Source: Austropuccinia psidii | Lineage: Eukaryota > Basidiomycota > Pucciniomycetes > Pucciniales > Sphaerophragmiaceae | Assembly: GCA_023105745.1 (NCBI GenBank) | Contig: JALGQZ010000002.1 | Location: 80,183,785 to 80,247,784 of the forward strand | Direction of reading: 5' to 3' | DNA length: 64,000 nt | Part shown: one piece after another, positions 34,679 through 44,254 of the stretch | Numbering within the stretch: the first letter of the stretch is position 1 | Layout of the letters: each line of letters begins with the position of its first letter | Program-made: the position numbers and the translations under genes | The notes under the pieces: generated by a model | Database searches by the model: none | The model's input: only the letters and a program-made list of their open reading frames with translations | Told to the model about the DNA's origin: nothing

Positions 34679-37600
34679 TCATAGATGAGACTGTTCAGTC
34701 CTCCTAGAGGCTCTGAATCTTCTTAAATGAAGGTTTCCATCTGGTATGGCATCCTCTGCCAACCATTTGTCTTTGTCAGCTGTCTGGTTCTTGAATCTGA
34801 CTAGATATTGTCTCTGATCCTTCCCATTAAGTCTGATTTTTCTGGCCCTGATGATTTTACTCACAGGTCCAGGGGAGTCTTCTACTTCCACTATTTCTGG
34901 TGGAGTGATGTTTTTCTTCCTGGAGGGGAATTTATCCTCCTCTGTTTGGAAGTATGGTTTGACCAGGCTCACTGGAAAGACTGGGTGTTTCCTAGAAAAC
35001 TCCTCAGTGAGCTTGACCTCTACTGCATTCTTCCCTATCAACTTAATGATAGTGAAGGGCCCTACAAATGAGTCTCTCATTTTCTTAGGTCCTTTGAGAT
35101 TTTTAAAGTTCAGTGTAGACACTAACACCTGGTCCCCTTCCTTGAAGTCAGGTTCCATATGTGACTTGTCCCACCTTTGCTTGTTATACTCTTTGGCCTC
35201 AGTTATGCATTTGGCAGAAGTATCACAGGCTTTCTTCCACATATCATGGAAGTCTTTGGCTGTGGGGTGGATGGTCAGAAGATTTTTCTTCAAGTGATCC
35301 ACAGGTAACAGGGGATTCCACCCTTTCTCTACCAGTGCAGGTGTTTTTCCTGTGGTAGAGTGCTGGCTTGTATTATAAGCCAGTTGGACTGCTGGTAAGA
35401 GGGTGACCCAATCATGGGTGTATCCCTCATGGTCCTTGTATTCCATGCCATAGGCACAGAACCTCCTGAGGATGTCCTCCATTGTTTGGATCATCCTCTC
35501 AGCTAGGCCATCTGTTTGTGGATGGTAAGCTGTGGAAAAAGCAAGCTTGGTGCCAAGCATGTCATATAAATTGGTCCAAAATTCAGATGTGAATTTTGGG
35601 TCCCTGTCACTAATTATGATCTTAGGGACTCCACAGGTGGATATGATGTTATTCCAAAATAACAGAGCAGTGTCCATGGCTGTGTCCTCTTTATGGCATG
35701 GTAGACATCTCATGCTCTTGCTGAACCTATCAACTATGATTAAGCAGGCATTGTAGTTTTCTTTGCCTCCTGGGACAAGTCCTGTGACCCAGTCCATGTT
35801 GATGGTTTCCCATGGGTGTTTGGGTTCTTCTATGTGTTGAAGCAACCCATATTTCTTCCCATGTTTTCTATTTGCCTTTTGGCATCTTTCACAAGTGTTG
35901 ATTTATTCACTCAACTCTTGCTCCCACTTGGGCCACCAAGCTGTGCTTGCTACCCTCTCTTTAGTCCTGTCCTCACTCATGTGTCCCATATAGGGGCAGT
36001 CATGGCATTCCTGCAGGATTAAAGAGATGTGGTCTCTGTCTGTCACTGTGAGTGCACTGGTGTGCTTTTCTCTGTGATAAATCAGGCCATCTATAAGGAA
36101 GAATTTATTGTCCTTATAGGCCCTCAACCAGGGTTCCTCCAGCTGGGTTTCCAGTTCTGGGCTCCTGTATTTTTGTTGAAGGAGTTGGAGTAGTATGTTA
36201 CACTGTTTGTGTTTAGCATAAGATTTCAGTACTGCATTGAAAAATTCATTGTGCAGTTCTGAGGAACTTATTCCCAGTATGGGGGTTTCTGTCCCTTCTG
36301 AATCAGTGTTTCCACTGTCAAGGGTACCACTCCCTGGTGCCCATTCAGAGAATCTGAAGTTCTTCTTCCTATTTATTTCCATAAAATGGATAGGAATTTT
36401 TACAGCAACTTCAGGGTCATAAGCTGGATTGCTTTTGACATTGTCCAGTGGCCATCTGCTAAGGCCATCTGCATTGGTATGGCTTTTACCTTCCTTGTGT
36501 ATGATGGTCATGTTCCCTCTATACTCCTGGATCGCTATTTGCCATCTCAGCATGTGTCTATTAGTAGTATTCATGTTTAGTAAAGACTTCAAGGCTGTGC
36601 AGTCTGTGTAGACTTCAAAGACTGCTCCCTCCAAATAATAATGGAGTTTTTCTAGAGCCCAGACTAGACATAGACATTCTGTCTGGGTGGCCCCATACCT
36701 GGCTTCTGAATCTTTCAGCTGCCTGGAGATGTAACATATTACACCTTCTCTTGGTTCACCATCCACAATTTGTCTTTGGTGAAGGGCTGCTCCCAAGCCT
36801 TGGCTGCATGCTGCATCTATATATAACTTGAATGGTAGTTCAAAGTCAGGCAAGATGAGCACAGGTGCATTTGTGAGTTCATGTTTGATCCTCTCATATG
36901 CATCCCTCCTTTCCTTGGTTATTTCAAAAACTACATCCTTTGAGCATAACTTGTATAAACTACTAGTTATGTGTGCAAAGTTCTTAATGTGGTTTCTATA
37001 GTAGCTAGCAAACCCAAGGAAAGATTGCATCTCTTTGATGTTCTTTGGTACTGGCTTTTGCAGTACTGCTGCTACTTTGTTCTGGTCAATTGCCAGACTA
37101 AGGCCTGAGACTTTGTGTCCTAGAGCTAGCAGCTCTTGTTGGCCAAAATTACACTTTTTAAGTGAAATTTTCAGATTGATGGGTGTACATTTACTTAGCA
37201 CTCTTTCTATGTATTGTACATGGTCTTCCCATGTCTCTGAGTATATAATGATATCATCAATATATACTACCATCCAGCCTTCCATTATTTCTTCTTGAAA
37301 TATGGTGTCCATCATCCTTTGGAAGTGGGCTGGTGCATTCTTGATGCCAAATGGCATCCTGGTGTACTCATATATGCCCATATGGCATATTATTCTGAGC
37401 AATTTCATGGAGTTTGGTTTAACTCCATTTTGGTGGAAGCCTTTCATACAATCCATCTTGGTTATGTATTTGGCTTTGGCCAGCTTATCCAAGGCATGAG
37501 GTATCCTTGGTATAGGGTACCTGTCTGCTTTTGTGTAGCTATTCAGGGCTCTGAAGTCTCCACACAATCTAGACTTGCCATCATGCCAGGTGATCAGGAC

Positions 37601-38695
37601 AGGAGTGGTGATTTCCACTATTTCATTATGTCCAATCTTCCTGATGACATCCATGTCCAGGAGTTCATTGATGTGTTTTTCAATTTCTTTCCTGGTTTCC
37701 AGACTTGCTGGATAAGGAGGTCTCCTCAGCATGGGTGGATAAGGTCTTTCCACATCCAGATATAGTTCTATATCATGGCCTTTAATCTTGCCTAGTGGTT
37801 CTTCACCAATGGCAAATGCTGGTCTATTCTTCCTCAGCATCTTCAGTAAACTTAGTTTTTGTTTACTGGTGAGGGTAGTGCTAAACTGTCCCTCCTTGAA
37901 TTCCTTCAAGAGTTCTTCTAGTGGATCCTGTGAAGATATGTGGTATATATCAAGTGAAAATTTCTTTTCCTTGTTGGTACCAATGGTAATGTGCCTGTTT
38001 TTACTGTTGTAAATATCTATGCCATACATCCTCTGGTAATCTGTTCCCAGTAAAAACCCTTGGATGTGGGCATCTTCAAGCACTACAAACTCTGGGTTGA
38101 GTCTGATATTACCCTTCCTGTGGGGTATAATTATCTCTTTGATAATTGTCCCAATGGAAGTCATCTTCCTGATGCACTCTTGAAGTTCTTTGCCTTAGTG
38201 GGCAAGAGCTGTTTTTCCCAGTTTGGGAAGTGGTTATCCAGATAATTTCTGGCCACTATGGAGCAATGTGCTCCACTGTCAATGATCAGTGGGTGCTGAG
38301 CATTGTCAATACATACAGTCATTTTTGTGGCTGTTCCATGTATATATGCCATTCCTTTGGTTGGTGTAACCAGGAATGTTTGTGCATCTTGTGTGTGTTT
38401 ACACAAGTTCTTGTTGGCAGTGTCTTGTGGCATGCCTGCTTCCAACTGTATATCCTGGATTTCTAGTGGGGTTTCCTCTTGGTATTCCACTAGAAATTCC
38501 TCTCTTGGGTCTTGATCCTCATCAGATGGTTCTCTGATGGCATCTCCCATAGAGTCTGATTCAGAATCCTCTGTTGGAGGTTCTTCTTCAGGGACTTTTT
38601 CTATAGCATAGACTTTTTTTCTTTGCCTTTGGACAGTTGTTGGCATAGTGGTCTGTTGAACCACAATTGTGACAAGAATTCTTCTTCTTTGCCAC
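34679..38695 (-). pseudogene. RF6 Pol (protease, RT, RNase H, integrase, chromodomain), four breaks
   Basis: Directly after the Gag stop the same frame shows a zinc knuckle CHNCGSTDHYANNC (about 38675), then an A7 run (38612-38618) where Pol continues in +1. Protease LIIDSGAHCSIV is near 38275. A one-base change near 38162 shifts to the long frame 38164-35903, with RT ([18 protein letters not shown] near 37580; [11 protein letters not shown] near 37260), RNase H ([13 protein letters not shown] near 36800; [10 protein letters not shown] near 36460) and the integrase zinc finger start. TAA at 35905-35903 replaces a tyrosine codon. 35845-34679 continues with the integrase core ([35 protein letters not shown]), GPY/F and chromodomain ([20 protein letters not shown]). 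Confidence 0.92.
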
Positions 38696-40519
38696 TTATG
38701 CCACTCTTTCTCTGGGTTTGTCTTTAAACTCCACCCTGAAAGGTTGTTTCTCCTTGAAACTACTGCTTCTATATGGGGTAAATTTCCCTATATTAGTCCT
38801 CTTCCTTATGTCATGTAAGGTGTTGGCTATGTCATCTAGAGTGCAATTCTGGTTGAACCTGCATTTTACTGCATGCTCTAGCTCTCCTGGCAGTTGTGTC
38901 AGAAGTTTGTGATTCCTCATTTGGATGTTCATCTGAGGATCAATGGCTTTAAGTCTTTTAGACTGTCTAAGACACCACTCATATGGATCTTTGTCCACAG
39001 AGTATTTGTCATTCTCAAATGACATGGTCTTTTGCCATATCCAAGTTCCATTACTGTACTTTTGGATTATTTGACTCTTCCACCATGGCCAGTTTCTTCT
39101 GCCATGGATTTCTTTCATTTCTGTGTACCATATACTTGCATGACCTTTAAATGCAGTATTCAGTCTAGCAGTAATCCAGTAATCTGGTATGCTGGGTACA
39201 TCAATGAAGAGTCCATCAATATAATGTATGAGTTCCATATGATCATATTCTCCTGATCCAAAGAATTTGGGCCAGTTTGAGGCCTCAGGAAGCTGTTTCA
39301 AGGCTTCCTTCTCTGAATAAGACATGGCATCTCCATCCTGGTATTGTGATGGAGATCTTGCCTTATTCAACAACATGGCATCTGGTTGATATGGATTCTC
39401 CATAGCTTGGCCTTGTGGTTGGGGCTTCAAGATATGGTAGGCATTAAAACATTTGTTAATGTCTTGATCCAGACACTCCCTGTCCCTTGTGCTGTGGTGT
39501 TGTTCTTCGAAGACTTGATTCAGTCTTTTGTTGGATTCTTCAGAGGCTTTGCTCAGTTGAGCATATCCTTCTTGAAGATTCTTAACTATTTGTTCCAAGG
39601 AGGCTTGAGTTTGTCTCATCCTCTCTTGGCTAGCTTTAATTTCTGCAAATTGCTTTGCAGATTGTTCAGCATATTGGGACACTTGTAACCACAGTGTATC
39701 ACTGTTGATGTTACTCTCAGATGTGACAATGTTATTTTCAGTCTGAGTGGGGGTAATGTTTCTATTACTAGGACTACTGATTCTAGAGTGGTTTACAACT
39801 ACTTCTGGTTCTTGTGTACTTCCTTTACCAAGTCTAACAGCTTCTGGATCATGGGATCTGACTCTTTCCTCCTCTGGTTGAAGGAGGTTTTGTTCTTGCC
39901 CTTGTTTCCTTGTCTTCTCCTGGAAACTTCCTGGAATTGTGAAGAATGGTGACTCTTGGCCACTGATCTTCTGGTTTCTGAATGGTGTGAAGCCACTGGA
40001 GAGCTGATTTGGCCTGCTCCTTGTGAACCTGAAGGAATCTGAGTAGGCCCTGTCTGGGTCAACTGTTCTTCTATAGTTAGGATAGTGGCTTGATTCTCCC
40101 TTATCCTCTGGGCCCTTGCCTCCAGGAGTCTGTGCTGCCTGGTAGGATTCCAACCCTTGGTGATTACCATAAGGTCTTTGAAGTCTATCTCTTTGAGACA
40201 GATCTTCTGGCAACTTGATCCCAGTTCTGCCCAGTGAGTTGCTAGGTTGAACCTCTTGTTGTCCATGCTCCATTGAAATAAATCTTTGAGGAGTTGGTGG
40301 ATCTGAAGAACTTGATCCATATCCTTCCAGTCCTCTGGTTTGAGGTTTCTGTTGAATTGGAGTGTGAATGGCAAGGTTGATATTATCTCCCTCATTGTTT
40401 TGCCATCCACCACTGTGTCCAGGGTGTCCTCTTTCAGGTCTTCTGGCTCTGGACAATCCTCCTCTATCCTCTGGCTGGTTCCTTTGGAAGCCAAGGTCTC
40501 TGAGGTATACAGGGGACAT
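38696..40519 (-). CDS. RF6 Gag
   Basis: Open for 607 codons. The N-terminal third is rich in Q, R, G and S (disordered-looking) and overlaps an alternative-frame ORF (40533-39799). A coiled-coil-like segment (QYAEQSAKQFAEIKASQERM, codons about 280-350) follows. Then comes the capsid-like domain (ASNWPKFFGSGEYDHMELIH, RRNWPWWKSQIIQKYSNGTW, MRNHKLLTQLPGELEHAVK; codons about 410-570). Gag forms the particle. The frame ends at TAA (38698-38696), one step before the zinc knuckle, which RF1 carries in the same frame, so the stop may be a mutation. ATG at 40519 is the first in frame; splicing could extend it upstream. Confidence 0.85.
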   Translation of the reverse strand: MSPVYLRDLGFQRNQPEDRGGLSRARRPERGHPGHSGGWQNNEGDNINLAIHTPIQQKPQTRGLEGYGSSSSDPPTPQRFISMEHGQQEVQPSNSLGRTGIKLPEDLSQRDRLQRPYGNHQGLESYQAAQTPGGKGPEDKGESSHYPNYRRTVDPDRAYSDSFRFTRSRPNQLSSGFTPFRNQKISGQESPFFTIPGSFQEKTRKQGQEQNLLQPEEERVRSHDPEAVRLGKGSTQEPEVVVNHSRISSPSNRNITPTQTENNIVTSESNINSDTLWLQVSQYAEQSAKQFAEIKASQERMRQTQASLEQIVKNLQEGYAQLSKASEESNKRLNQVFEEQHHSTRDRECLDQDINKCFNAYHILKPQPQGQAMENPYQPDAMLLNKARSPSQYQDGDAMSYSEKEALKQLPEASNWPKFFGSGEYDHMELIHYIDGLFIDVPSIPDYWITARLNTAFKGHASIWYTEMKEIHGRRNWPWWKSQIIQKYSNGTWIWQKTMSFENDKYSVDKDPYEWCLRQSKRLKAIDPQMNIQMRNHKLLTQLPGELEHAVKCRFNQNCTLDDIANTLHDIRKRTNIGKFTPYRSSSFKEKQPFRVEFKDKPRERVA

Positions 40520-40533
40520 ATCAGTGTCTGCAA
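39799..40533 (-). CDS. Alternative-frame ORF over RF6 gag
   Basis: 244 open codons in a different frame from Gag. The segment KPEDWKDMDQVLQIHQLLKD resembles [13 protein letters not shown] of RF1's alternative frame. ITKGWNPTRQHRLLEARAQR matches RF1's GWNPLS helix in position and character. A basic linker (RRRQGNKGKNK) and a helical tail (MIQKLLDLVKEVHK) follow. It is more divergent than the RF1, RF2 and RF4 versions but has the same layout. It lacks an ATG at the start of the frame. In RF6 the nearest splice acceptor would join the upstream exon to the Gag frame instead, so how this frame would be expressed is unclear. Confidence 0.5.
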   Translation of the reverse strand: MQTLICPLYTSETLASKGTSQRIEEDCPEPEDLKEDTLDTVVDGKTMREIISTLPFTLQFNRNLKPEDWKDMDQVLQIHQLLKDLFQWSMDNKRFNLATHWAELGSSCQKICLKEIDFKDLMVITKGWNPTRQHRLLEARAQRIRENQATILTIEEQLTQTGPTQIPSGSQGAGQISSPVASHHSETRRSVAKSHHSSQFQEVSRRRQGNKGKNKTSFNQRRKESDPMIQKLLDLVKEVHKNQK

Positions 40534-40567
40534 ACAGTCAACAACTTTATGTTCTTAGGGTATTTAC

Positions 40568-40867
40568 CTTTGACTGTGCCTTGTAAAAATTTATTGTCTA
40601 CTGATTTGGGCAGTTTGCCTTTGGAAGTTACAACTGGGTTAATAATTGTAATCTTCCCTGTACAAGTGGTTAAGGTTGGTTTACCTTGTATTGATGCAGA
40701 GTTTCTTGGTTTTCTACTTCTCTGAGTGGCTATTGGTGTCCACTTCTTGGCTTTGATGAGACCTTCACTGTGCCTCTTTCCTTTGACCTTGCTGCCCTCT
40801 GGTTCTGAGGGTGTCACTGGTGTGTTGGCCTGTGACTGGGTCTCAAGTGGGATGTAATTTTCTTTCA
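40568..40867 (-). other. Candidate upstream exon in the RF6 leader
   Basis: On the minus strand an acceptor TTTGATTTCAG (ending 40868) opens a 100-codon polar, lysine-rich frame that reaches a donor AAAG/GTAAAT (exon end 40568, phase 1). A 40-base interval with a TTGAC branch-like site ends in TTTGCAG (40528). Removing it joins the frame to Gag in phase (G + AC, then ACT GAT ATG). 40 bases is short for an intron. The exon start (AG/TG) has the same pattern as RF1 and RF2. It has no ATG of its own. Inference only. Confidence 0.45.
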
Positions 40868-41463
40868 CTGAAATCAAAGCAGGAAAAGAAGGGCTTATGT
40901 CAGTTAAGACTTCTCAAAAAATGCTGGTTTGGCACGTCTGAGATTGGCCTCTGGGCTTGTATGTTACTACAATGTGCCCTGTATAATGACAGTGTGATTG
41001 AATCAACAATTCCACGTCAGAATTACAGCTTTTGGTACCCTGTCACACTGTTTGTGTGCCAGTATCCCACAGATACACTTGTGGTTTTCAAGTGTAATCT
41101 GAATAAGTGGCTCTGTATAAGTGTGATTGAGTTAACAATACACTTAACCACACCTCAACTGATGGTTTTTCAGTCAGAGGTGTCCTTATTCAATCAAGAA
41201 TACAGGACTTATTGATGGCTTATGTGTTTTTATATACAAAACACGCCAAAAATAGTTATTTTCAGTGGGTATTAGCCACGTGAATAATACTCTTATAATA
41301 TGAGTATGTATAAATAAAAGGGTAAAAATATATAAAATATATGTTTTAATGGAAAAATTACGCCTAAAAAAAAGATAAAACACTTGTTAATAAGTCATAA
41401 AAAGAGAAAAGACTTACTTGTAAGGTCCCAAAAAAGATTTAAAACACGGCCAGGCCCCCAAAA
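40868..41463 (-). other. RF6 leader with primer-binding site
   Basis: The PBS, TTTTGGGGGCCTGGCC on the minus strand, occupies 41463-41448 directly after the 5' LTR and is the same core as in RF1 and RF2. The remaining leader is AT-rich and noncoding up to the candidate exon at 40867. The plus-strand open frame 40811-41215 has no support and is read against the element's sense. Confidence 0.7.
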
Positions 41464-42903
41464 TGTCAGGATGAGTCTATGTTGAAGTGGTAATAAAGCT
41501 ATTTACAACTAAAACTATGACTGTGACACGTGGAAATTAGTTTAAAAAAGATTTTATAAGGGTTAAAGATGGATTTAATTTAAAATATAAGGGCTTTACT
41601 ATAATGGATATAGTGGTGGTGAGCGCTATTGAAAGCCCTGGGTGCAGCTTTATCTGTTGGGTTACAATAATAAAAGACTACAATAATTAAATTTATAATT
41701 ATACCTGATTATTAACCAAGATTAAAACTGTTTTTGACAGTTTACTACGTAGGTTATTCAAGAGCAGGATGAGGAAAAGCTTTTGGCTGTGAAAAACCCT
41801 CCTTTTATCCTGAAATTGAGGTGGAAAGGCTGCCAGACCTTTCCATGTAGAGGAAGTGAAGATTTTTCACTCTCTATGACAGGCTTGTGGTTTGCAAACA
41901 GCCTGTATACTCTGTATTGGGCTCAGATGTGGTTTTGAAACCACATCTTGGTGGTTTTCACCAATACAGGGTGAAAATTTTCATCTGGGGACCTCACAGC
42001 CTGATTCTGACGTGTATGACGCGTAGAATGCTGTACAGAAACTGTATGGGACCCCAGTATTGACTGACATATGAGGTATTGAAGTAAAAACATGCTTCTT
42101 CGTCTATTTGACACCTCATATTCATGCTTATGGGATATTATCCCATGGTAAGGCTGTATATGACAGCAGGTGGGATTTTGACCTTAAAATGGTCATAACT
42201 CTGTCAGTTTTTGAGATATCAAGCTCAATATTGGTTCATTGAATAGCTCTATATGGGCTCTACACAATGGTACCCAACTTGACATGGTTATCATTAAATA
42301 TGACAAAGTTATCCCATGTACAAGTATTTTTGTACATTGGCGTGGTTTGGGCAAAAGCTGTATTAAGCTTGTTTGGCCAATAACTTCTGTTGTAGTTGAG
42401 CTATGAGGAAATGGATGGCACCATCAGATAGCCCTGATTGTGCTCTTTCCAAAAAGACCCCACTTTAAGTATCTCACACTAAAACTGTAAAAGTTAGATG
42501 AGAGGTGAATGTTTTGTTCACCCTTATTTGGTCTGAATTTGACCATAACTCAAGTAATACTGGTGCTAGCTCAGTTTGGCTAGCACCATTAGATAGCCCT
42601 GGCTTAGAGCTTCATTTTGAATACCCATTTGATGGGGTTAAGCCTCTCCTTCTAGATTTTAGATGAGAGGTGAAATTTAAGGTTTATGCTCAGCAATAAC
42701 TTTGAGCAGGAATAACTTTGTTATTTCTTGTCCTATGGTGATGAGACTTATATTTTCAGAAAGAGGTGAGTTTCCTCTTTCTTTTGATACCTTTTGAGCT
42801 AATTTGGCTCAGCTCCATGTTTTGGTGGTATTTTGGCTATACCATTGGTTTATGGTATTTTGGCTGTCATGTTTGTGCTCTGGTTTTGAGTCACAGGCTG
42901 ACA
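41464..42903 (-). repeat. RF6 5' LTR
   Basis: 1440 bp, near-identical to 33215-34654, starting TGTCAGGATGAGTCTATG and ending GTCACAGGCTGACA on the plus strand. The PBS lies next to its left side. It is followed by the second ACAGG copy and then the last 68 bases of the DNA transposon (42909-42976). Confidence 0.93.
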
Positions 42904-42984
42904 ACAGGCCCAATTGTGTTTCATTTTTAATTAAAAATGGGCCCAGGGCACCCCTTACGTGTTTTTACCAACACACTAATATTA

Positions 42985-43142
42985 TTGTTTTATACTTATC
43001 AAGTTAAAAACAATAAAATTGGTGTGTTTTCTCTTAAAAATACTATTTCATACTATTTTTTAATTACATCTCACCTTATACAAAATTTGAGGACAGGAAA
43101 AGTACTTGAATTTTAATCAAAGTTTCATATCCACACCTTACA
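42985..43142 (+). repeat. RF4 5' LTR, last part
   Basis: Matches the last 160 bases of the solo RF4 LTR (11230-11385) and ends CACACCTTACA. It is directly followed by the primer-binding site of the plus RF4 element. Confidence 0.9.
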
Positions 43143-43376
43143 TTTGGGGGCCAAGCCGTGATATTTTACCTGTGACATAATTTCTTTACTCTTTAAATAT
43201 TTTTTCTGCTATTGAAAAATTTAAAAACATATAAAAAAATATGTATAATTCAAAAAATCCATAAAAAATAATTTTTTTCATATTATAAGTGAGGCTTTAT
43301 TTTTCATTTCTATTTTTGAAAAAATCTTTTTTTACTTAAACAATTGGCTTTTTCATTAATTTGATTGTCTAACAAC
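43143..43376 (+). other. Plus RF4 primer-binding site and leader
   Basis: The PBS TTTGGGGGCCAAGCC (43143-43157) differs at two bases from the core shared by the other families. It is followed by about 220 bases of AT-rich noncoding leader, then ATG at 43377. Confidence 0.7.
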
Positions 43377-44244
43377 ATGGTAAGACAACAAAATATTGAA
43401 ACAGCCTCAACAGTAACAAGCATTATTCCTGCAAGTACTGTGAATTCTGACCATAATAGTACAGTTATTATAACTCAGAATAATCAATCAAAACCAATTT
43501 CTTTGGAATTGATTAACTTGGATATAGGTAATACCATTCAGAAGGCTAAGAATTTTGCAACTAGTATGTTTTTTGATTTAAAATTACTATTTTAACCTTT
43601 TCAATCATAAAATATGCCTTCAACCAGATAACGAGCCAGCTATAACCCCTCAAGCAGCTCCCAAAAAGGTCATAGACGTGATTATGGTAGAAGCAAATCA
43701 GTTACAGAAGGACAAGGGTCGTTTGATGACTTCCAAATTAATAAATTATGTCATTCTGAAGCTGATAATACCATTTTACCTTCAAACACAGCTGACACAT
43801 CCGCAAGAAGCCTCAGTGGACATTTACAAAGCCCGCCAGAAGGCTTACAACAATGCATTGCAGCCCAAAGAGTACCAGATCCTTGCAGATCTGTGGAAAA
43901 ACTGCATGGATTCTTACCCGACTGTGAGAAAATTCCTGGACCATCTCAAAACTTGCAAGTTACTCAATGTATGGCATCCATTGATGGAAAAGAAGAACAT
44001 GATGACTTTAACAGCAGAATGGAGGAAAAACAACCCACCACTACCAAAGAAAGTGCCAAAAGCAGCCCAAATAGCCAGAAGAAGCAATTCCAACATGAAA
44101 AAGAAGCCACAAGCTCCAAACAAGGGAAAAGGAAAGGCACCAGCCACAACACCTTACAGCCAGGGCTACAGGATCTCAGAGATTCAGCAGGATGCCACCA
44201 AAAATGTATTTAAGATGGCCAGAATAATGAGGAATCCAGATTAA
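43377..44244 (+). CDS. RF4 spliced second protein, two exons (43377-43563, 43628-44244)
   Basis: Exon 1 starts at ATG 43377 (MVRQQNIETAS) and ends in phase 1. The intron is 43564-43627, 64 bases: GTATGT donor, TTTTAAC branch-like site, CAACCAG acceptor. Exon 2 then stays open to TAA at 44242-44244, giving 267 residues. Exon 2 is the alternative frame over gag. Motifs are PQEASVDIYKARQKAYNN, KEYQILADLWKNCMDSYPTV, a basic PNKGKGKAP linker and GYRISEIQQDATKNVFKMAR, the same order as RF1 and RF2. It is the only copy with an upstream ATG exon and a textbook intron, and it is open although the rest of this element is riddled with stops. Function unknown. Confidence 0.65.
43614..44213 (+). pseudogene. 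RF4 N-terminal Gag frame (broken)
   Basis: ATG 43614 (MPSTR) matches the M-x-x-T-R start of the RF1 and RF2 Gags and lies inside the predicted intron of the second protein. The sixth codon is a stop (TAA 43629-43631). The frame is then open to a stop at 44211-44213 with a Q/S/P-rich peptide. The rest of Gag (44255 on) is in a further frame, so an indel separates them. Confidence 0.6.
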
Positions 44245-44254
44245 ACTATCAGAA

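Larger units (their letters stand above)
33210..42908 (-). mobile_element. RF6 Ty3/Gypsy element, complete, few breaks
   Basis: The element is 33215-42903 with ACAGG copies at 33210-33214 and 42904-42908. Both LTRs are exactly 1440 bp and differ at about 15 positions by eye (near 1%), so it is younger than the RF2 element and older than RF1. It is in minus orientation: 5' LTR at right, PBS, leader exon, gag, pol, polypurine tract, 3' LTR at left. Pol has a YIDD RT, an integrase and a chromodomain. It has at least four frame breaks, so it is not autonomous as sequenced. It is inserted in the DNA transposon. Confidence 0.93.
31777..42984. mobile_element. DNA transposon with OTU-protease exon (MULE-like candidate)
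   Basis: The element runs 31785-42976. Its ends are imperfect inverted repeats: left GGGCGTTGGTAAACACAC, right (reverse complement) GTGTGTTGGTAAAAACAC. The flanks are 8-bp direct repeats TAATATTA (31777-31784 and 42977-42984), present once in the unoccupied RF4 LTR near 11222. Without the RF6 element inside it is only about 1.5 kb, carrying one OTU-domain exon. An 8-bp TSD suits hAT; a fusion of OTU with a Mutator-like transposase is my recollection for fungi. No transposase domain is visible, so it is probably a non-autonomous remnant. Confidence 0.7.

Noticed and set aside
37295..37765. 156-codon plus-strand open frame
   Set aside because: Antisense shadow of the RF6 reverse transcriptase.
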